A stretch of DNA of 64,000 bases from Amborella trichopoda (Eukaryota > Streptophyta > Magnoliopsida > Amborellales > Amborellaceae): the NCBI RefSeq assembly GCF_000471905.2, contig NW_006500031.1, positions 3,881,316 to 3,945,315 on the forward strand, in the 5' to 3' direction. Shown here in pieces: positions 20,492-31,169 of the stretch. The first letter of the stretch is position 1, and the number at the start of each line of letters is the position of its first letter. The notes beneath the pieces were generated by a model. It saw nothing but the letters and a program-made list of their open reading frames with translations, was not told where the DNA came from and searched no databases. The translations under genes and the position numbers were made by a program.

Positions 20492-23367
20492 TGTTTGAAG
20501 ACATTTTTCAGCACCATGGGTCCCCGATGTGGAATAAAAGAGAGAAGCCAATCAATAAAGCCTACAAACAGTGAAAATTTGAATAGTATCGAAATGGCCC
20601 CAGAATAGGTCAAGATCTTCATAGGGACTCTTAAAAGTATCCTGCCAAGTTTCGTCACATTCCAACATCTCTAAGGCAGTGCAGTGACAGAATCAGCCAC
20701 TAGCACCCTGAAACGGACCCTTATAAATAGAACCCTACTCTCGGACCATCAAATGACTGTGGGACCACTACCATTGAATCCAGCATGGTTGAAAATCCCT
20801 AAGATCAAATTTTAGCTTGAACAAACACTCCATAAAAAATTTATGGGCGGAAGACCAAAACCGGAGAGGTCGCACACTATTCCTATGTGACCACCCTGCA
20901 AAGTAATCTCCATTAAATGGACAATCACGAACAATGACTTTCAGGGTCCATATCTCATTTGTCTAAGGTTGGCTCGTACTTAAATTTTGTAATCATGTTC
21001 ATCTCGTCAAGATGAGCGTTTCGATATGTGGCACACATCATGAAGACACCCAGGCAAGAAGAAAAGCTAGAGAGAAGTAGTTGTTTCGTGATGAAAGTTG
21101 AAAGAAAATCAGCAGCAATATGCCTCGCTCGAGAGGCCAAATCACGATGCTCACGCATCAGATTGACACGAGACCTATTCCATCATATGCGTAAGATATA
21201 GGGCTACATCTGATCCGAATCCCATGAATGATGAACGGTCGGATTTCACACACAAAGCCAATCAAGTGACTGTAAATTTCGATGCCGAAATTTCAGATTC
21301 CGGCCAAAACTCCAAAGTTGCGAAATCTTAATCGAGCTATGTTTGTTGCCATGCGATCGTGACACCATGCTCAGTGTGATCCAGTGAAGAAATCACAGAA
21401 AAACATCAAGAAACAAGCACACTAGCGATCCGAAGTTTGTAAGATTCATCCAAATTTCAAGTTGCATGATCGTGGCTTTAAAACACGATCCATGGCTCGA
21501 AGTTGGTATCAAATCGATCGTCATGATGAGCCCTACAAGAAAACAATCATCTTTAGAACAACGGGCATCAAAGCAACCCCAGATCATCCACGGAAGATCA
21601 CGTACGTTTTAGGGCAGCAATAGGGACTGTTTTGGAATTCCATGAATTGTTAGGTAGGGCAAATCAGTCATTGTGCACCCTATTTTTTTATTTCTTTTAA
21701 TTCAAATAAACCTTAATTATCATCAATTAGGGTTACTTTTGGGTGATCCACCTACGTTTTAGCTCTAGTCTATAGATAGACGCTACCTCTCATTGAGAAG
21801 AGGCTAGAAAATCATTATAAAAGACCCTTTCATTCTCTATGTTGAGAAATAAAGTTTGAGACTCTTCCTTGAATTCTTGAGAGCGTCTTGGAGAGAGAGA
21901 GGAGAGAGAAAGTTTAAAGTGGTACCCCTCTTACCTTCAAGGTATTTTCTCTCTCTTCCCTTCTTCTCTTTTCTCTCTTCCTCTCTCTTTTCTTCTCTTT
22001 CTTTTTCGCCTTCGCTGTTGAGTCTTTCTCAGAGGCCATGCATAGCAGTGGCAGTATCGTGTGTGCTTCTTTCTCTCTTTCCTCTTAGGGGTCGCAGACG
22101 ACAATGCCTATCGCTGCTCGCAGGGGTCTCACCATTTTGTGCGCCTATCGCAGACGGCGATGCCTATTGCCGCCCGCAAAGGGTCGCCGGAATGCCTATT
22201 GCCGTCCACAAACCTCCCTTGTGCGCCCTGTGCCAATCGCATATGGCGATGCATATTGCTGCCCGCGAAGGGTCGCGACGACACGTAATGTTGTCCCCAG
22301 GCTTTTCTTGCGCCTTGCACCTATCTCAAGCGGTGATGTGTAATGTCGCCCGCAGGTTTCTCTTGCGTGCTGCACCTATGGCAAACGACAATGCCTATCG
22401 CCGCCCACGAAGGGCTACGGTGATGTGTAACGTCGTCTGCAGGCTTCTTTCATATGCTCTGTACCTATCGTCGCGTGCTGCCTTCTCGGGTTTCTGACGG
22501 CGATAGCTAATGATGTCTACAGTTCACTACTCGTCGTTCCGCCGTGGGCAACAGTGTCCAACGTCGCCTAAAGCCGTGACACTGTTACTCCACGGCTGTG
22601 GAAGGCGATGCCTAACGCTGTTGGGACCTTCCTCCTTTATCATCTCACGTCTTCTCTTCTATTCTCTTCTTGCTTCATTGAAGGATAGACTCAGTCTAGT
22701 ACTGTTATAGTGGTCTGGCTATCGAACAGTATTGTCGTTGTGCTGGTCCAAAGTACCATGCCCGTCCTGCTGCCACATCAGATTAGGATAGTCATATTGG
22801 CCTTGGTTTCGAGTAGTATTGTCGTCGTGCCGGTCTGAATTACCATGCTTGTCTTGCTACCACTTCGATTTGGTTGTTGTACTTGTACAGCTATCATGCT
22901 AGTCTCGTCCCCTTGTCGATCCTTCTTCTCTTTTCTCCCCTTATTTGAATTCTCTTATTCATCACCCTTAACTTCTCATCTTCTCTGCCATATGAATGTG
23001 CATCGTTCTAAGGCAAGGGTGAGTCCTTCGACCCACTTGTCTTGAAAATCAACCATGTTAGTGCTGTGCAGAAGACAAGGAGATTGCAAGCCAATGGAGG
23101 CGAGTCCGAACCAGTTGAAGCAACTGGGGGGCTTTCTGTCGTGATCTAAGAGGGCACCCGTGCGAGTCAACCCGAGTAAGTCACAGATCCAGGTGAGGTT
23201 GGTCCCCATCTCACATTTAAAATTCCTCTCTCACCAGTTGGGGACTTGCCCTTGTTCTGTGAACAAGGTTCCCGAGAGAGCGATATCGCGTCTCGAGTCT
23301 TCCGAACCAGAGACACGTGTCACCCGATCATCTAGATCCTGGGAGGAGAGATTGAGGCATCCGACCA
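20492..23367 (+). mobile_element. 3' LTR of element B (LTR family B)
   Basis: Begins TGTTTGAAGACA and ends GCATCCGACCA, 2876 bp. Signals: decayed TATA (TATAGATAG, 21771-21779; the inverted partner has TATAAATAG), a second TATAAAA at 21816-21822, and AATAAA at 21847-21852. The U5 part (22080-22500) is an imperfect minisatellite that keeps long ORFs open by composition. The partner is the inverted LTR at 53368-56356; a related LTR lies at 26154-41295. It is immediately followed by cctaa. Confidence 0.9.
21771..21852 (+). promoter_or_regulatory. Core promoter and polyadenylation signal of the B 3' LTR
   Basis: The TATA position reads tatagatag, one base away from the TATAAATAG seen in the inverted partner (54999-55007). 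The AATAAA at 21847 is about 70 bp downstream, as in the partner (54924-54929 on the minus strand). These bracket the R region. Confidence 0.6.
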
Positions 23368-23372
23368 CCTAA
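23368..23372 (+). repeat. Target site duplication of element B (3' copy)
   Basis: The bases cctaa directly follow the terminal CA of the B 3' LTR. Their inverted copy ttagg (56357-56361) directly follows the outer end of the B 5' LTR. Both flanks continue into complementary parts of one Del-like LTR (C2). Confidence 0.85.
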
Positions 23373-23736
23373 TATCACCTACTCCTGAAGTAGAAGTCCT
23401 ATCCATCAGGTCAATCAAATCCCAATGCTTAAAAACTATCATCACTTAAGAGAAAAGCACCACCAACGGATGACCAGTTGCATAGTTCCTCACACACACA
23501 CAGTCTCCTGTGCGCTTTGGGGCTTTTGATAGGTGGTGACCGTGCAAGATGCGACCCTCTACTTGCTCTCTAGCTGGAGGGCGTTACACTACCAACAGAT
23601 AACCCATTATGTAATGCCTCACACAGATTTTGGGGGGGCATGACCCTTCCAAATTACTCACATCCTAACTCCCTTCCTATCATAGGGAGTCAAAGAAATA
23701 TCTGAACTACTGGCACAACTTTCGTATCATATCACA

Positions 23737-23855
23737 TGTCACGACCTCTGACCCCATACCATACACCGTCGGTGGGCAACAATATACGGGATCGTGGTCG
23801 GAGGGGTCCCCCTCCGGCAGTGTACGGTATGGGGTCAGGGGGCGGGGTCATGACA
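23737..23855. mobile_element. 119-bp fold-back element with 5-bp target duplication
   Basis: Starts TGTCACGACC and ends GGTCATGACA. The first and last 30-40 bp are inverted repeats (ctgaccccataccatacac against gtgtacggtatggggtcag). It is flanked by tcaca at 23732-23736 and 23856-23860. Both arms resemble the terminal bases of the C-type LTR (31170 onward): the right arm, inverted, matches its first 23 bases with one difference. It looks like a tiny element built from two inverted copies of an LTR end, with TG...CA termini. Confidence 0.75.
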
Positions 23856-25269
23856 TCACATATGTGGCATGTCTTATTACAACTATGCACACATATCATT
23901 TCATAGGCATGTGTTATTACAACCATGCACATTCATCATTTCATAAGCATATCTTATTATAACCATGCACATTCATCATTTCATAGGCACGTCTTATTAC
24001 AACCATGCACATTCATCATTTTCTAACAGAACATGTAGTCATTTCATAACAGAGCATGTCTCATTATCATGCATTCATTTCATAATAGAGCATTCATTCA
24101 TTTCATAACAAAGCATGTCTCATTATCAGGCATACATTTCTCATTAGCAGTAGATCACCATGCTCACATATCATAACAAGAGCATGTTATACATATACTC
24201 ACATGAAACATCAACATGTCCAAAGCAAGCTATGCATATGATCATATCATCATGCTTATTAGCTCAAGAGGCATCATCATGTCAATATCATACAATATAC
24301 CAATGTATTTGACATCATTATGTCATATTATCATGCTCATTAGCTTAAAAGACATTACATCATCATATTTATGGTCTTTCAATATTAACACAGTCCACCT
24401 TTAAAGGCATGTCATGAGGTACAAAAATAATTTGGGCTCGAGACTAATTTTATGACAATCCAAGCTCATGGAAACACAACGTTGGTATAGGGGGTAACCC
24501 CAAATATTGGTCTAAAGTTTGTCAAACTGTTTGATGTTCATGAAAGAAGTTCTTGTTTTCATAGCAGAAAAATCCAGGGTGACACCCTCATAGAAAAAAT
24601 GTCATAACTTTCAAATCACAGGGAATTTCATTATGATTCCAAAACTATTTTCAAAATAGATTCTTCTATCTATCATTCAGAAGTGGCTTGACTTCATTCT
24701 AATATGTTTTGTTCAGTGAAAAGCTCCACATAAAAACACATTAAATCCCTGAAATTTTATTTCATAAATCTGACATGCTTCAGTAAATGGTTAATAACCC
24801 CAAAATCAAATGAGATATTAACAAGGGGTCTCTTCCATAACAAAATAGATTCAATGGGCTACTTTCCCACCAGATTTCATGATCTAAAAAGATATTTAAA
24901 ATACTAAAATGATCTCTCACACAAATGCCACAGTTTTAGAAATCATAACACATTTTACAGGAATTTCAGTAGCACCCACCTGCACTCACATTCACACCCA
25001 TATTCATACTTGAGTTTCATACTTTGATTAGGTAAGGAAACATACATTAACATAAGCATGAAGATATGGAAACTAGATCCAACTACCTGCACCATTCGAA
25101 ACTGCAAAGGGTTCCACCTGTTTCACCTCAAATGCCAAGATCCACAAGGATTGGGTTCAAGCTCAAGTGACAAGGCTTGGAGAGGTTTCAAAAGCTCAAG
25201 GGACAAGGCTTAGAGAGGTTTCAAAAGCTCAAGGTAGGAGAAGAAGAACGTGGGTGGCAGAGGGCAGTG

Positions 25270-25270
25270 A

Positions 25271-25298
<28 letters not shown>
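25270..25298 (+). repeat. (AG)n microsatellite
   Basis: A pure AG run within the C2 LTR, next to a minus-strand TATA-like site. Purine-rich tracts of this kind recur at 25760-25865. Confidence 0.95.
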
Positions 25299-25301
<3 letters not shown>

Positions 25302-25690
25302 GTGAGAAAACCAATGTGATGGGTGAGAAAGGGTTATAAATAAGCATGGATGGTGGCAGCATGCAATTGCCACATGGCACACAAGTGGGCATGCATGAGG
25401 AGAGAGAGGGAGAAAGCATGGGAGACATGATGATGGGATGGAAGCATGCATGTGCCACATGGAACTCATGCATGAAGAGAGAAAGCAAGCATGAGAGAAA
25501 AAAAGCACTCCTAGACCATCATGTACCACCCACGCCTAGCGGCGTGCTCATCTGCCCGTGCTCTCAACGTGCGTCCAATCATCTGCACTTGCCAGCGCGC
25601 TCATCCATCCGCGCTCAACAACGCAATATCCATCTGTGCCATCGCATCGTCGGTGCACTACAATTACCTCGGAAAAGCCTCGATCCTTAC

Positions 25691-26153
25691 AAACAGCGAC
25701 AAATATTTTATCGGATCTTCATTACCAAGATGCCATGGGCCGACTGGCTGCTTTGAAGAGAAGATCATATACACTCTAGAGAGAGAGGGACCATGAAGAA
25801 AATAGAAAGTGTGGGAGCTGAGAGAGAGAGGGAGAGAGAGAGAGAAAGGGCATAAGAGAGAGAAACTTGAGGTCACAAGCAAAACCCACCTAGTTGAAAG
25901 GGAAAAGCCATTAAAGAGCCAAAACCCAATTGAGAAAGACAAGAAACTATCATGAAATCCAATCAAAATCCTTAAAAATGGCTAAATCAAGGGCTAAAAC
26001 ATAAGAGGAAAGCCAAGAAACTCAGTCAAAAGAAGAAATAATTGACAGAGTTAGCATTAAAGAGCTCGTTATTTAAGGGTATTTTTTAACACTTGTATCC
26101 CAATTGTGACTAAAGAGAAAGAAATATGCGACCTAGGTCTGCAGGTACCAAAA
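25691..26153. other. Stretch between C2 and the B2 LTR, nothing recognised
   Basis: Purine-rich and AT-rich sequence without coding signal. The part from about 25996 onward is repeated after the 20-N gap. The exact start of the B2 LTR is uncertain and may fall inside this stretch. Confidence 0.5.
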
Positions 26154-27758
26154 TGTCTGTGGACTATAGAAAGCCGTAGGATAATAAGCCCTGATCCATA
26201 AGCAAAATTTCAAAAAGTCTTAGAACAACCCAAGAATGATCAAGAATGTTGATAAAGGTATTTTAAGAGCACCTGCAGAGTTTCATCACAATCGGATGAG
26301 TTTAAGATAGTGCAGACGTAGAAACAGTTTTGGAGAAATCAACCTCTATCGCCCTGAAATGGACCTTACAACTACAGCCTATCATTGGAATATCAAATGA
26401 TGGTGGGATCACCTCCATCAGATCTGGAACATCTGAAAACTCCTAGGGACCAAGTTTCAGCTTGATGAGATATCCATGGATCAGGTTATGGCCAAATTAC
26501 CCAAAATAGGTAGGTCACACGCTATTACCGTGCACCTTCAGTGAACCAGTTTCCATTAAAGGAAACTATGTTCATGGATTTTAGGCTAAACTTTGAAGTC
26601 CATATCTCTCTCATCCCAAGCTGGATCAAGCTCAAATTTTACAGGCGTGTTCATCTCATTGACCCGAGCATTTTGATATGTGGTACGACCCATGTCGTGG
26701 CCCTAGCCAAGAGAAAAACACGAGAGTAGATCGCGATTCAAGGTACGGTTGCAGGTTTTCTAGCAGGAGCACACCTCGATTGAGTGCCACATCATGGCGC
26801 TCGCAAGTCTGATCAACCCGAAATCAGACCCATTACGAGTAGAAGGTTCAAGGCTTCATCAAAACCGAACCTCTCACGTAATGGACGGTCAGATTCAATG
26901 CACGACGAGTTTGAAGTTGCTGCACTTTTCGGTCACTTGAAACCCAATTCCAACCAAAAGATAAAAAAATGGAAAAAGGTTCTTCGGGTGCCAAATCAAG
27001 CCACATTCGTCGCCAACCGATCACGACGACTTTCTTGTCGATATTCAACAAAGAAATCATCGAAAAACACCGAGAAATGGGCGTAGTCTTTAAACAAAGA
27101 TCACACGTTTCTCGTGATTTTCGCACTTCGAGATCGTGGGCTAAAGACCCGATCCGAGGCTTGAAAGTGGTATCAAAACAACCATCTTCTCGAGCTAATC
27201 AAGAAAAGAATCATCTTTCGGCTGAACAGAGATCGGAAAGACCCCGAACCAAGTGGGAAGATCGCAAGAGTTCTTGGGCACAACAGGGACACAATTGGAA
27301 TTTTGTGGATTGTTGGTGCAGGGGCAAAATCATCACTTAATTGTTACTTTTTAGCAATTAGGTCAACTTTTGATTGTACACCCATGTTTGAGCCCCATGT
27401 CTATATAATCAAGAATGCACGGACCCCACTTTGGCTTAATAAAATTTTATATTTTGTTCACTGTTGGGTCACGTTTTAGAGAGAGAGAGAGGTGACATAA
27501 ATTTTTGGGTTGGTACCCCTGAGCTCAAGATAACTCTCTTTCTTTTTCTTCTCTCTTTCTTTCTCTTCCCTCTCCCTTCTCTCTTTCTCTCTCTTCTTTC
27601 TCTCTCTCATTCTCTCTTCTTTTCACTTCTTTCTCTCTCTCTTCTTCTTCTTTAATTTCTTTTTATCCCTCCTTTCCTTTTCTTTCTTCTCTCGTTCTTT
27701 TCTCTCTTTCTTCTTTCATTTCCTTTCTCCTCTTTCTCTTTCTCTCTACTTCTTTCTC
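25996..27758 (+). repeat. First copy of a 1.76-kb near-identical direct duplication
   Basis: From 'aaaacataagaggaaagcc' to the CT-rich end at the gap the sequence is repeated at 27779-29563 with an offset of 1783-1786 bp. Only scattered single-base differences are visible (for example ctaaag/ataaag, gagatatcc/gagacatcc). The duplicates abut a 20-N gap, so a contig-end overlap of two haplotypes is more likely than a biological duplication. Confidence 0.9.
27403..27443 (+). promoter_or_regulatory. TATA box and AATAAA of the B2 LTR (copy 1)
   Basis: TATATAAT at 27403-27410 is followed by AATAAA at 27438. The second copy, after the gap, is at 29188 and 29224. The order fits U3-R of an LTR. A CT-rich tract follows. 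Confidence 0.6.
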
Positions 27759-27778
27759 NNNNNNNNNNNNNNNNNNNN
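27759..27778. other. Assembly gap (20 N)
   Basis: Twenty unknown bases between two near-identical 1.76-kb copies. A fixed small number of N usually marks a scaffold join of unknown size. Confidence 1.
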
Positions 27779-29563
27779 AAAAACCCATAAGAGGAAAGCC
27801 AAGAAACTCAGTCAAAAGAAGAAATAATTGACAGAGTTAGCATTAAAGAGCTCGTTATTTAAGGGTATTTTTTAACACTTGTATCCCAATTGTGAATAAA
27901 GAGAAAGAAATATGCGACCTAGGTCTGCAGGTACCAAAATGTCTGTGGACTATAGAAAGCCGTAGGATAATAAGCCCTGATCCATAAGCAAAATTTCAAA
28001 AAGTCTTAGAACAACCCAAGAATGATCAAGAATGTTGATAAAGGTATTTTAAGAGCACCTGCAGAGTTTCATCACAATCGGATGAGTTTAAGATAGTGCA
28101 GACGTAGAAACAGTTTTGGAGAAATCAACCTCTATCGCCCTGAAATGGACCTTACAACTACAGCCTATCATTGGAATATCAAATGATGGTGGGATCACCT
28201 CCATCAGATCTGGAACATCTGAAAACTCCTAGGGACCAAGTTTCAGCTTGATGAGACATCCATGGATCAGGTTATGGCCAAATTACCCAAAATAGGTAGG
28301 TCACACGCTATTACCGTGCACCCTCAGTGAACCAATTTCCATTAAAGGAAACTATGTTCATGGATTTTAGGCTAAACTTTGAAGTCCATATCTCTCTCAT
28401 CCCAAGCTGGATCAAGCTCAAATTTTACAGGCGTGTTCATCTCATCGACCCGAGCATTTTGATATGTGGTACGACCCATGTCGTGGCCCTAGCCAAGAGA
28501 AAAACACGAGAGTAGATCGCGATTCAAGGTACGGTTGCAGGTTTTCTAGCAGGAGCACACCTCGATTGAGTGCCACATCATGGCGCTCGCAAGTCTGATC
28601 AACCCGAAATCAGACCCATTACGAGTAGAAGGTTCAAGGCTTCATCAAAACCGAACCTCTCACGTAATGGACGGTCAGATTCAATGCACGACGAGTTTGA
28701 AGTTGCTGCACTTTTCGGTCACTTGAAACCCAATTCCAACCAAAAGATAAAAAAATGGAAAAAGGTTCTTCGGGTGCCAAATCAAGCCACATTCGTCGCC
28801 AACCGATCACGACGACTTTCTTGTCGATATTCAACAAAGAAATCATCGAAAAACACCGAGAAATGGGCGTAGTCTTTAAACAAAGATCACACGTTTCTCG
28901 TGATTTTCGCACTTCAAGATCATGGGCTAAAGACCCGATCCGAGGCTTGAAAGTGGTATCAAAAAAACCATCTTCTCGAGCTAATCAAGAAAAGAATCAT
29001 CTTTCGGCTGAACAGAGATCGGAAAGACCCCGAACCAAGTGGGAAGATCGCAAGAGTTCTTGGGCACAACAGGGACACAATTGGAATTTTGTGGATTGTT
29101 GGTGCAGGGGCAAAATCATCACTTAATTGTTACTTTTTAGCAATTAGGTCAACTTTTGATTGTACACCCATGTTTGAGCCCCACGTCTATATAATCAAGA
29201 ATGCACGGACCCCACTTTGGCTTAATAAAATTTTATATTTTGTTCACTGTTGGGTCACGTTTTAGAGAGAGAGAGAGGTGACATAAATTTTTGGGTTGGT
29301 ACCCCTGAGCTCAAGATAACTCTCTTTCTTTTCTTCTCTCTTTCTTTCTCTTCCCTCTCCCTTCTCTCTTTCTCTCTCTTCTTTCTCTCTCTCATTCTCT
29401 CTCTCATTCTCTCTCTTCTTTTTCTCTTCTTTTCACTTCTTTCTCTCTCTTCTTCTTCTTTAATTTCTTTTTATCCCTCCTTTCCTTTTCTTTCTTCTCT
29501 CGTTCTTTTTCTCTCTTTCTTCTTTCATTTCCTTTCTCCTCTTTCTCTTTCTCTCTACTTCTT
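27779..29563 (+). repeat. Second copy of the 1.76-kb duplication
   Basis: Matches 25996-27758 nearly base for base. Only after it does the B2 LTR continue into the U5 minisatellite, so this copy is the one physically joined to the rest of B2. The CT-rich end differs by small length changes (an extra ctctctcattct unit). Confidence 0.9.
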
Positions 29564-29579
29564 TCTCGCCTCATGTTTC

Positions 29580-30150
29580 TCTCAGTCTGTTGCGCACGGC
29601 AGTGCGTACTGCCAAGCGTGACGTTCGCTTCCCTCTCTATTTGTTGTGCACGATAGTACAAATGCCGAGAGTGACTTTCTCCTCGCTCTCTGTCTGTTGC
29701 AAGCAACAGTGTGTACTGCTGAGCGTGACGTTCTCTTCCCTCTCTGTTCGTTGCATACGGCAGTGCAAATGTCGAGCGTGACTTTCTTATCTCTCTCATT
29801 CTGTTACGCGCGGCAGTGCATACTCTTGAGCATGACGTTCTCTTCCCTCTCTATTTATTGCGCATGACACTATAAATGTCGAACGTAACTTTCTTTTCTC
29901 TTTCAGTCAGTTGTGCATGGCGGTGCAAATGTCGAGCGCGACACTCTATCTTTTGTCTGTTGCGTGCGGCAATGCATATTGTCGAGCACGACGTCCCCTT
30001 CTCTTTCTCAATCTGTCAGCCCGTTGTGCATGGCAGTGCAAATGTCGAACGTGACGTCCTCTTCTTTCTGCATGTTCCACGCGACAGTACATACTGTCGA
30101 GTGTGACGTTCCCGTTCTTTCTTTGTCTGATGCGCACGGATGTGCACACT
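29580..30150 (+). repeat. ~53-bp minisatellite in the U5 of the B2 LTR
   Basis: Units built on 'tgttgcgcacggcagtgc' with 'gagcgtgacgttctcttccc' recur about every 53-54 bp (near 29588, 29642, 29695, 29749, 29803). It corresponds in position to the 'gacggcgatgcctatcgcc' array of LTR B. ORFs in several frames across it are artefacts. Confidence 0.85.
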
Positions 30151-30239
30151 ACCGAGCATGATGTCCTCGCTTCTTCCTTCTCTCGATCGTGCTCGGCAGT
30201 AAGCACCGACAGCTGGCTGAGCCTTGTGCTGTCGTGTCA

Positions 30240-30560
30240 GTCTTGACGTCGAGTTGTTTAGCCGTTGTGCCATTCAAGTTACCGTGTCCGTCTAGTTGCC
30301 GTGCCAGACTAGTCACTACGTCAAGACAGTCGATGTGGCAGTCTTGTCGTTGAGTAGTTTAACCGTTGTGCCGGTCTAATTACCATGCCCGTCTTGCTGC
30401 CATGCAAGACCGGTCACTTTGCCAGATTAGTAGCCGCGCCAGTCTTGTCATCAAGTAGTTCAATCGTTGTGCCGGTCCAATTACCGTGCCTGTCTAGCTG
30501 CCATGCCAGATCAGTCGTCACGCTAGTCTTGCCATTGCGCCTATCTAGCCATCAGGTTAA
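30240..30560 (+). repeat. ~105-bp repeat, three copies, in the B2 LTR
   Basis: Units around 'cgttgtgccggtccaattac' lie at 30263, 30364 and 30475 (spacing 101 and 111 bp). A two-copy version is in LTR B at 22735-22870. Confidence 0.8.
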
Positions 30561-31164
30561 ACATCTTCATTCTCTTTCCTCCCTTCCCCTTTCTCTTTGG
30601 AAGGTTCAGTGAGAGCTAAGCTAACTTTCATTACTTATTCAACTCTTCATCTTCTTCTTCTCTCTGCAAAAATATATGTTCTTCTTCTTCTCTCTGCAAA
30701 AATATATGTTCTTTGCCTCTGAAGAGTTGGGTGAAATCCAAACCAACCTCTGTCCCACTTTTCTCTGAAGGACTAGTGGAAAGACATACTAGCCTTCAAA
30801 CTCTTCTTTCTTTTCTCTATCATTTTCTCTTTCTCACCCCTTTCTTTATTTCTTTACTATAGGACCTTACTAAAAGTCCCTCATCAAGGAGACGCCGTAA
30901 GGCTGTCGAATTGACGTCGACTCTTTTATGTTATTTCTTTCACTTCTCCTCGAGCGCACATGCACTTGTGTGTTCACCCTATGACAAGGTGGGGTCCTCA
31001 AACCCACTTGTCTGTACTCAAATATGTGTGTGTGTTTTGCAGGTAAAAAGAAAACAAGTCAAGTGAGGCGATTCCGAACCCGCCACAGGCCAGGCGGAAT
31101 TCCAACGTGATCTAAGAGGGTCCCCACGCTAGTTAGCCTGAGCGCGTCATGGACCCACACGAGG

Positions 31165-31169
31165 TGAGT
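31165..31169 (+). repeat. Target site duplication of element C (left)
   Basis: tgagt lies just before the C LTR; tgagt recurs at 41129-41133, one base after the C right end. The wider flanks are gtgagt and atgagt. Across C the B2 LTR text continues (gaggtgagt / cccacg), as in LTR B (ccaggtgaggttggtcccca). Confidence 0.75.

Larger units (their letters stand above)
11553..23367 (+). mobile_element. Element B, 3' half (non-autonomous Tat/Ogre-like)
   Basis: The order is: end of the sense ORF (11553-11756), antisense plant-mobile-domain ORF (11945 to about 15365, minus), about 5 kb of minisatellites and spacer, polypurine-like tract, and 3' LTR (20492-23367). The 5' half lies inverted at 47606-56356. 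A tail-to-tail antisense ORF between the sense ORF and 3' LTR is known from Tat elements such as Grande. The target duplication cctaa follows the LTR at 23368-23372. Confidence 0.8.
23373..25690 (-). mobile_element. Del/Tekay-like LTR C2, larger part
   Basis: Similar to the LTR of element C from its position of about 650 onward: 'cctactcctgaagtagaagt', 'gcgctttggggcttttgat', 'cgaccctctacttgctctct', then an H-rich low-complexity tract and a purine-rich tract. It ends at 'cggaaaagcctcgatcctta' + 'ca', similar to the C end 'gggaaaagtctgggtcatca' + 'ca'. The first 690 bp are missing here but are found inverted at 56357-57044. On the minus strand TTATTTATAA near 25335-25344 is a possible TATA box. 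No coding capacity. Confidence 0.65.
26154..31169 (+). mobile_element. 5' LTR of element B2 (family B), 5' part
   Basis: Related to LTR B: the blocks 'ctgaaatggaccttacaac', 'gtccatatctctctcatccc' and 'tcattttgatatgtggt'-like text, and the terminal part 'gatctaagagggtccccacg', are shared with 20492-23367. TATATAAT boxes lie at 27403 and 29188 and AATAAA at 27438 and 29224; the two sets are the duplicated copies. The LTR is interrupted at 31169 by element C and resumes at 41128. Start is set at a TGTCTGTGGAC resembling the B start; this is uncertain by about 150 bp. Confidence 0.7.

Noticed and set aside
21856..22497. 213-residue plus-strand ORF in the B 3' LTR
   Set aside because: It lies in the R/U5 part of an LTR, over a minisatellite that is open in several frames; the inverted LTR partner has a shorter, differently broken frame. 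No domain.
25346..25796. Three overlapping plus-strand ORFs (136, 91 and 73 aa)
   Set aside because: They lie in the C2 LTR, overlap each other in different frames, and have no motif.
29404..30273. Overlapping Lys/Arg/Glu-rich minus ORFs and plus ORFs
   Set aside because: They follow CT-rich and 53-bp repeats of the B2 LTR and have no conserved frame.
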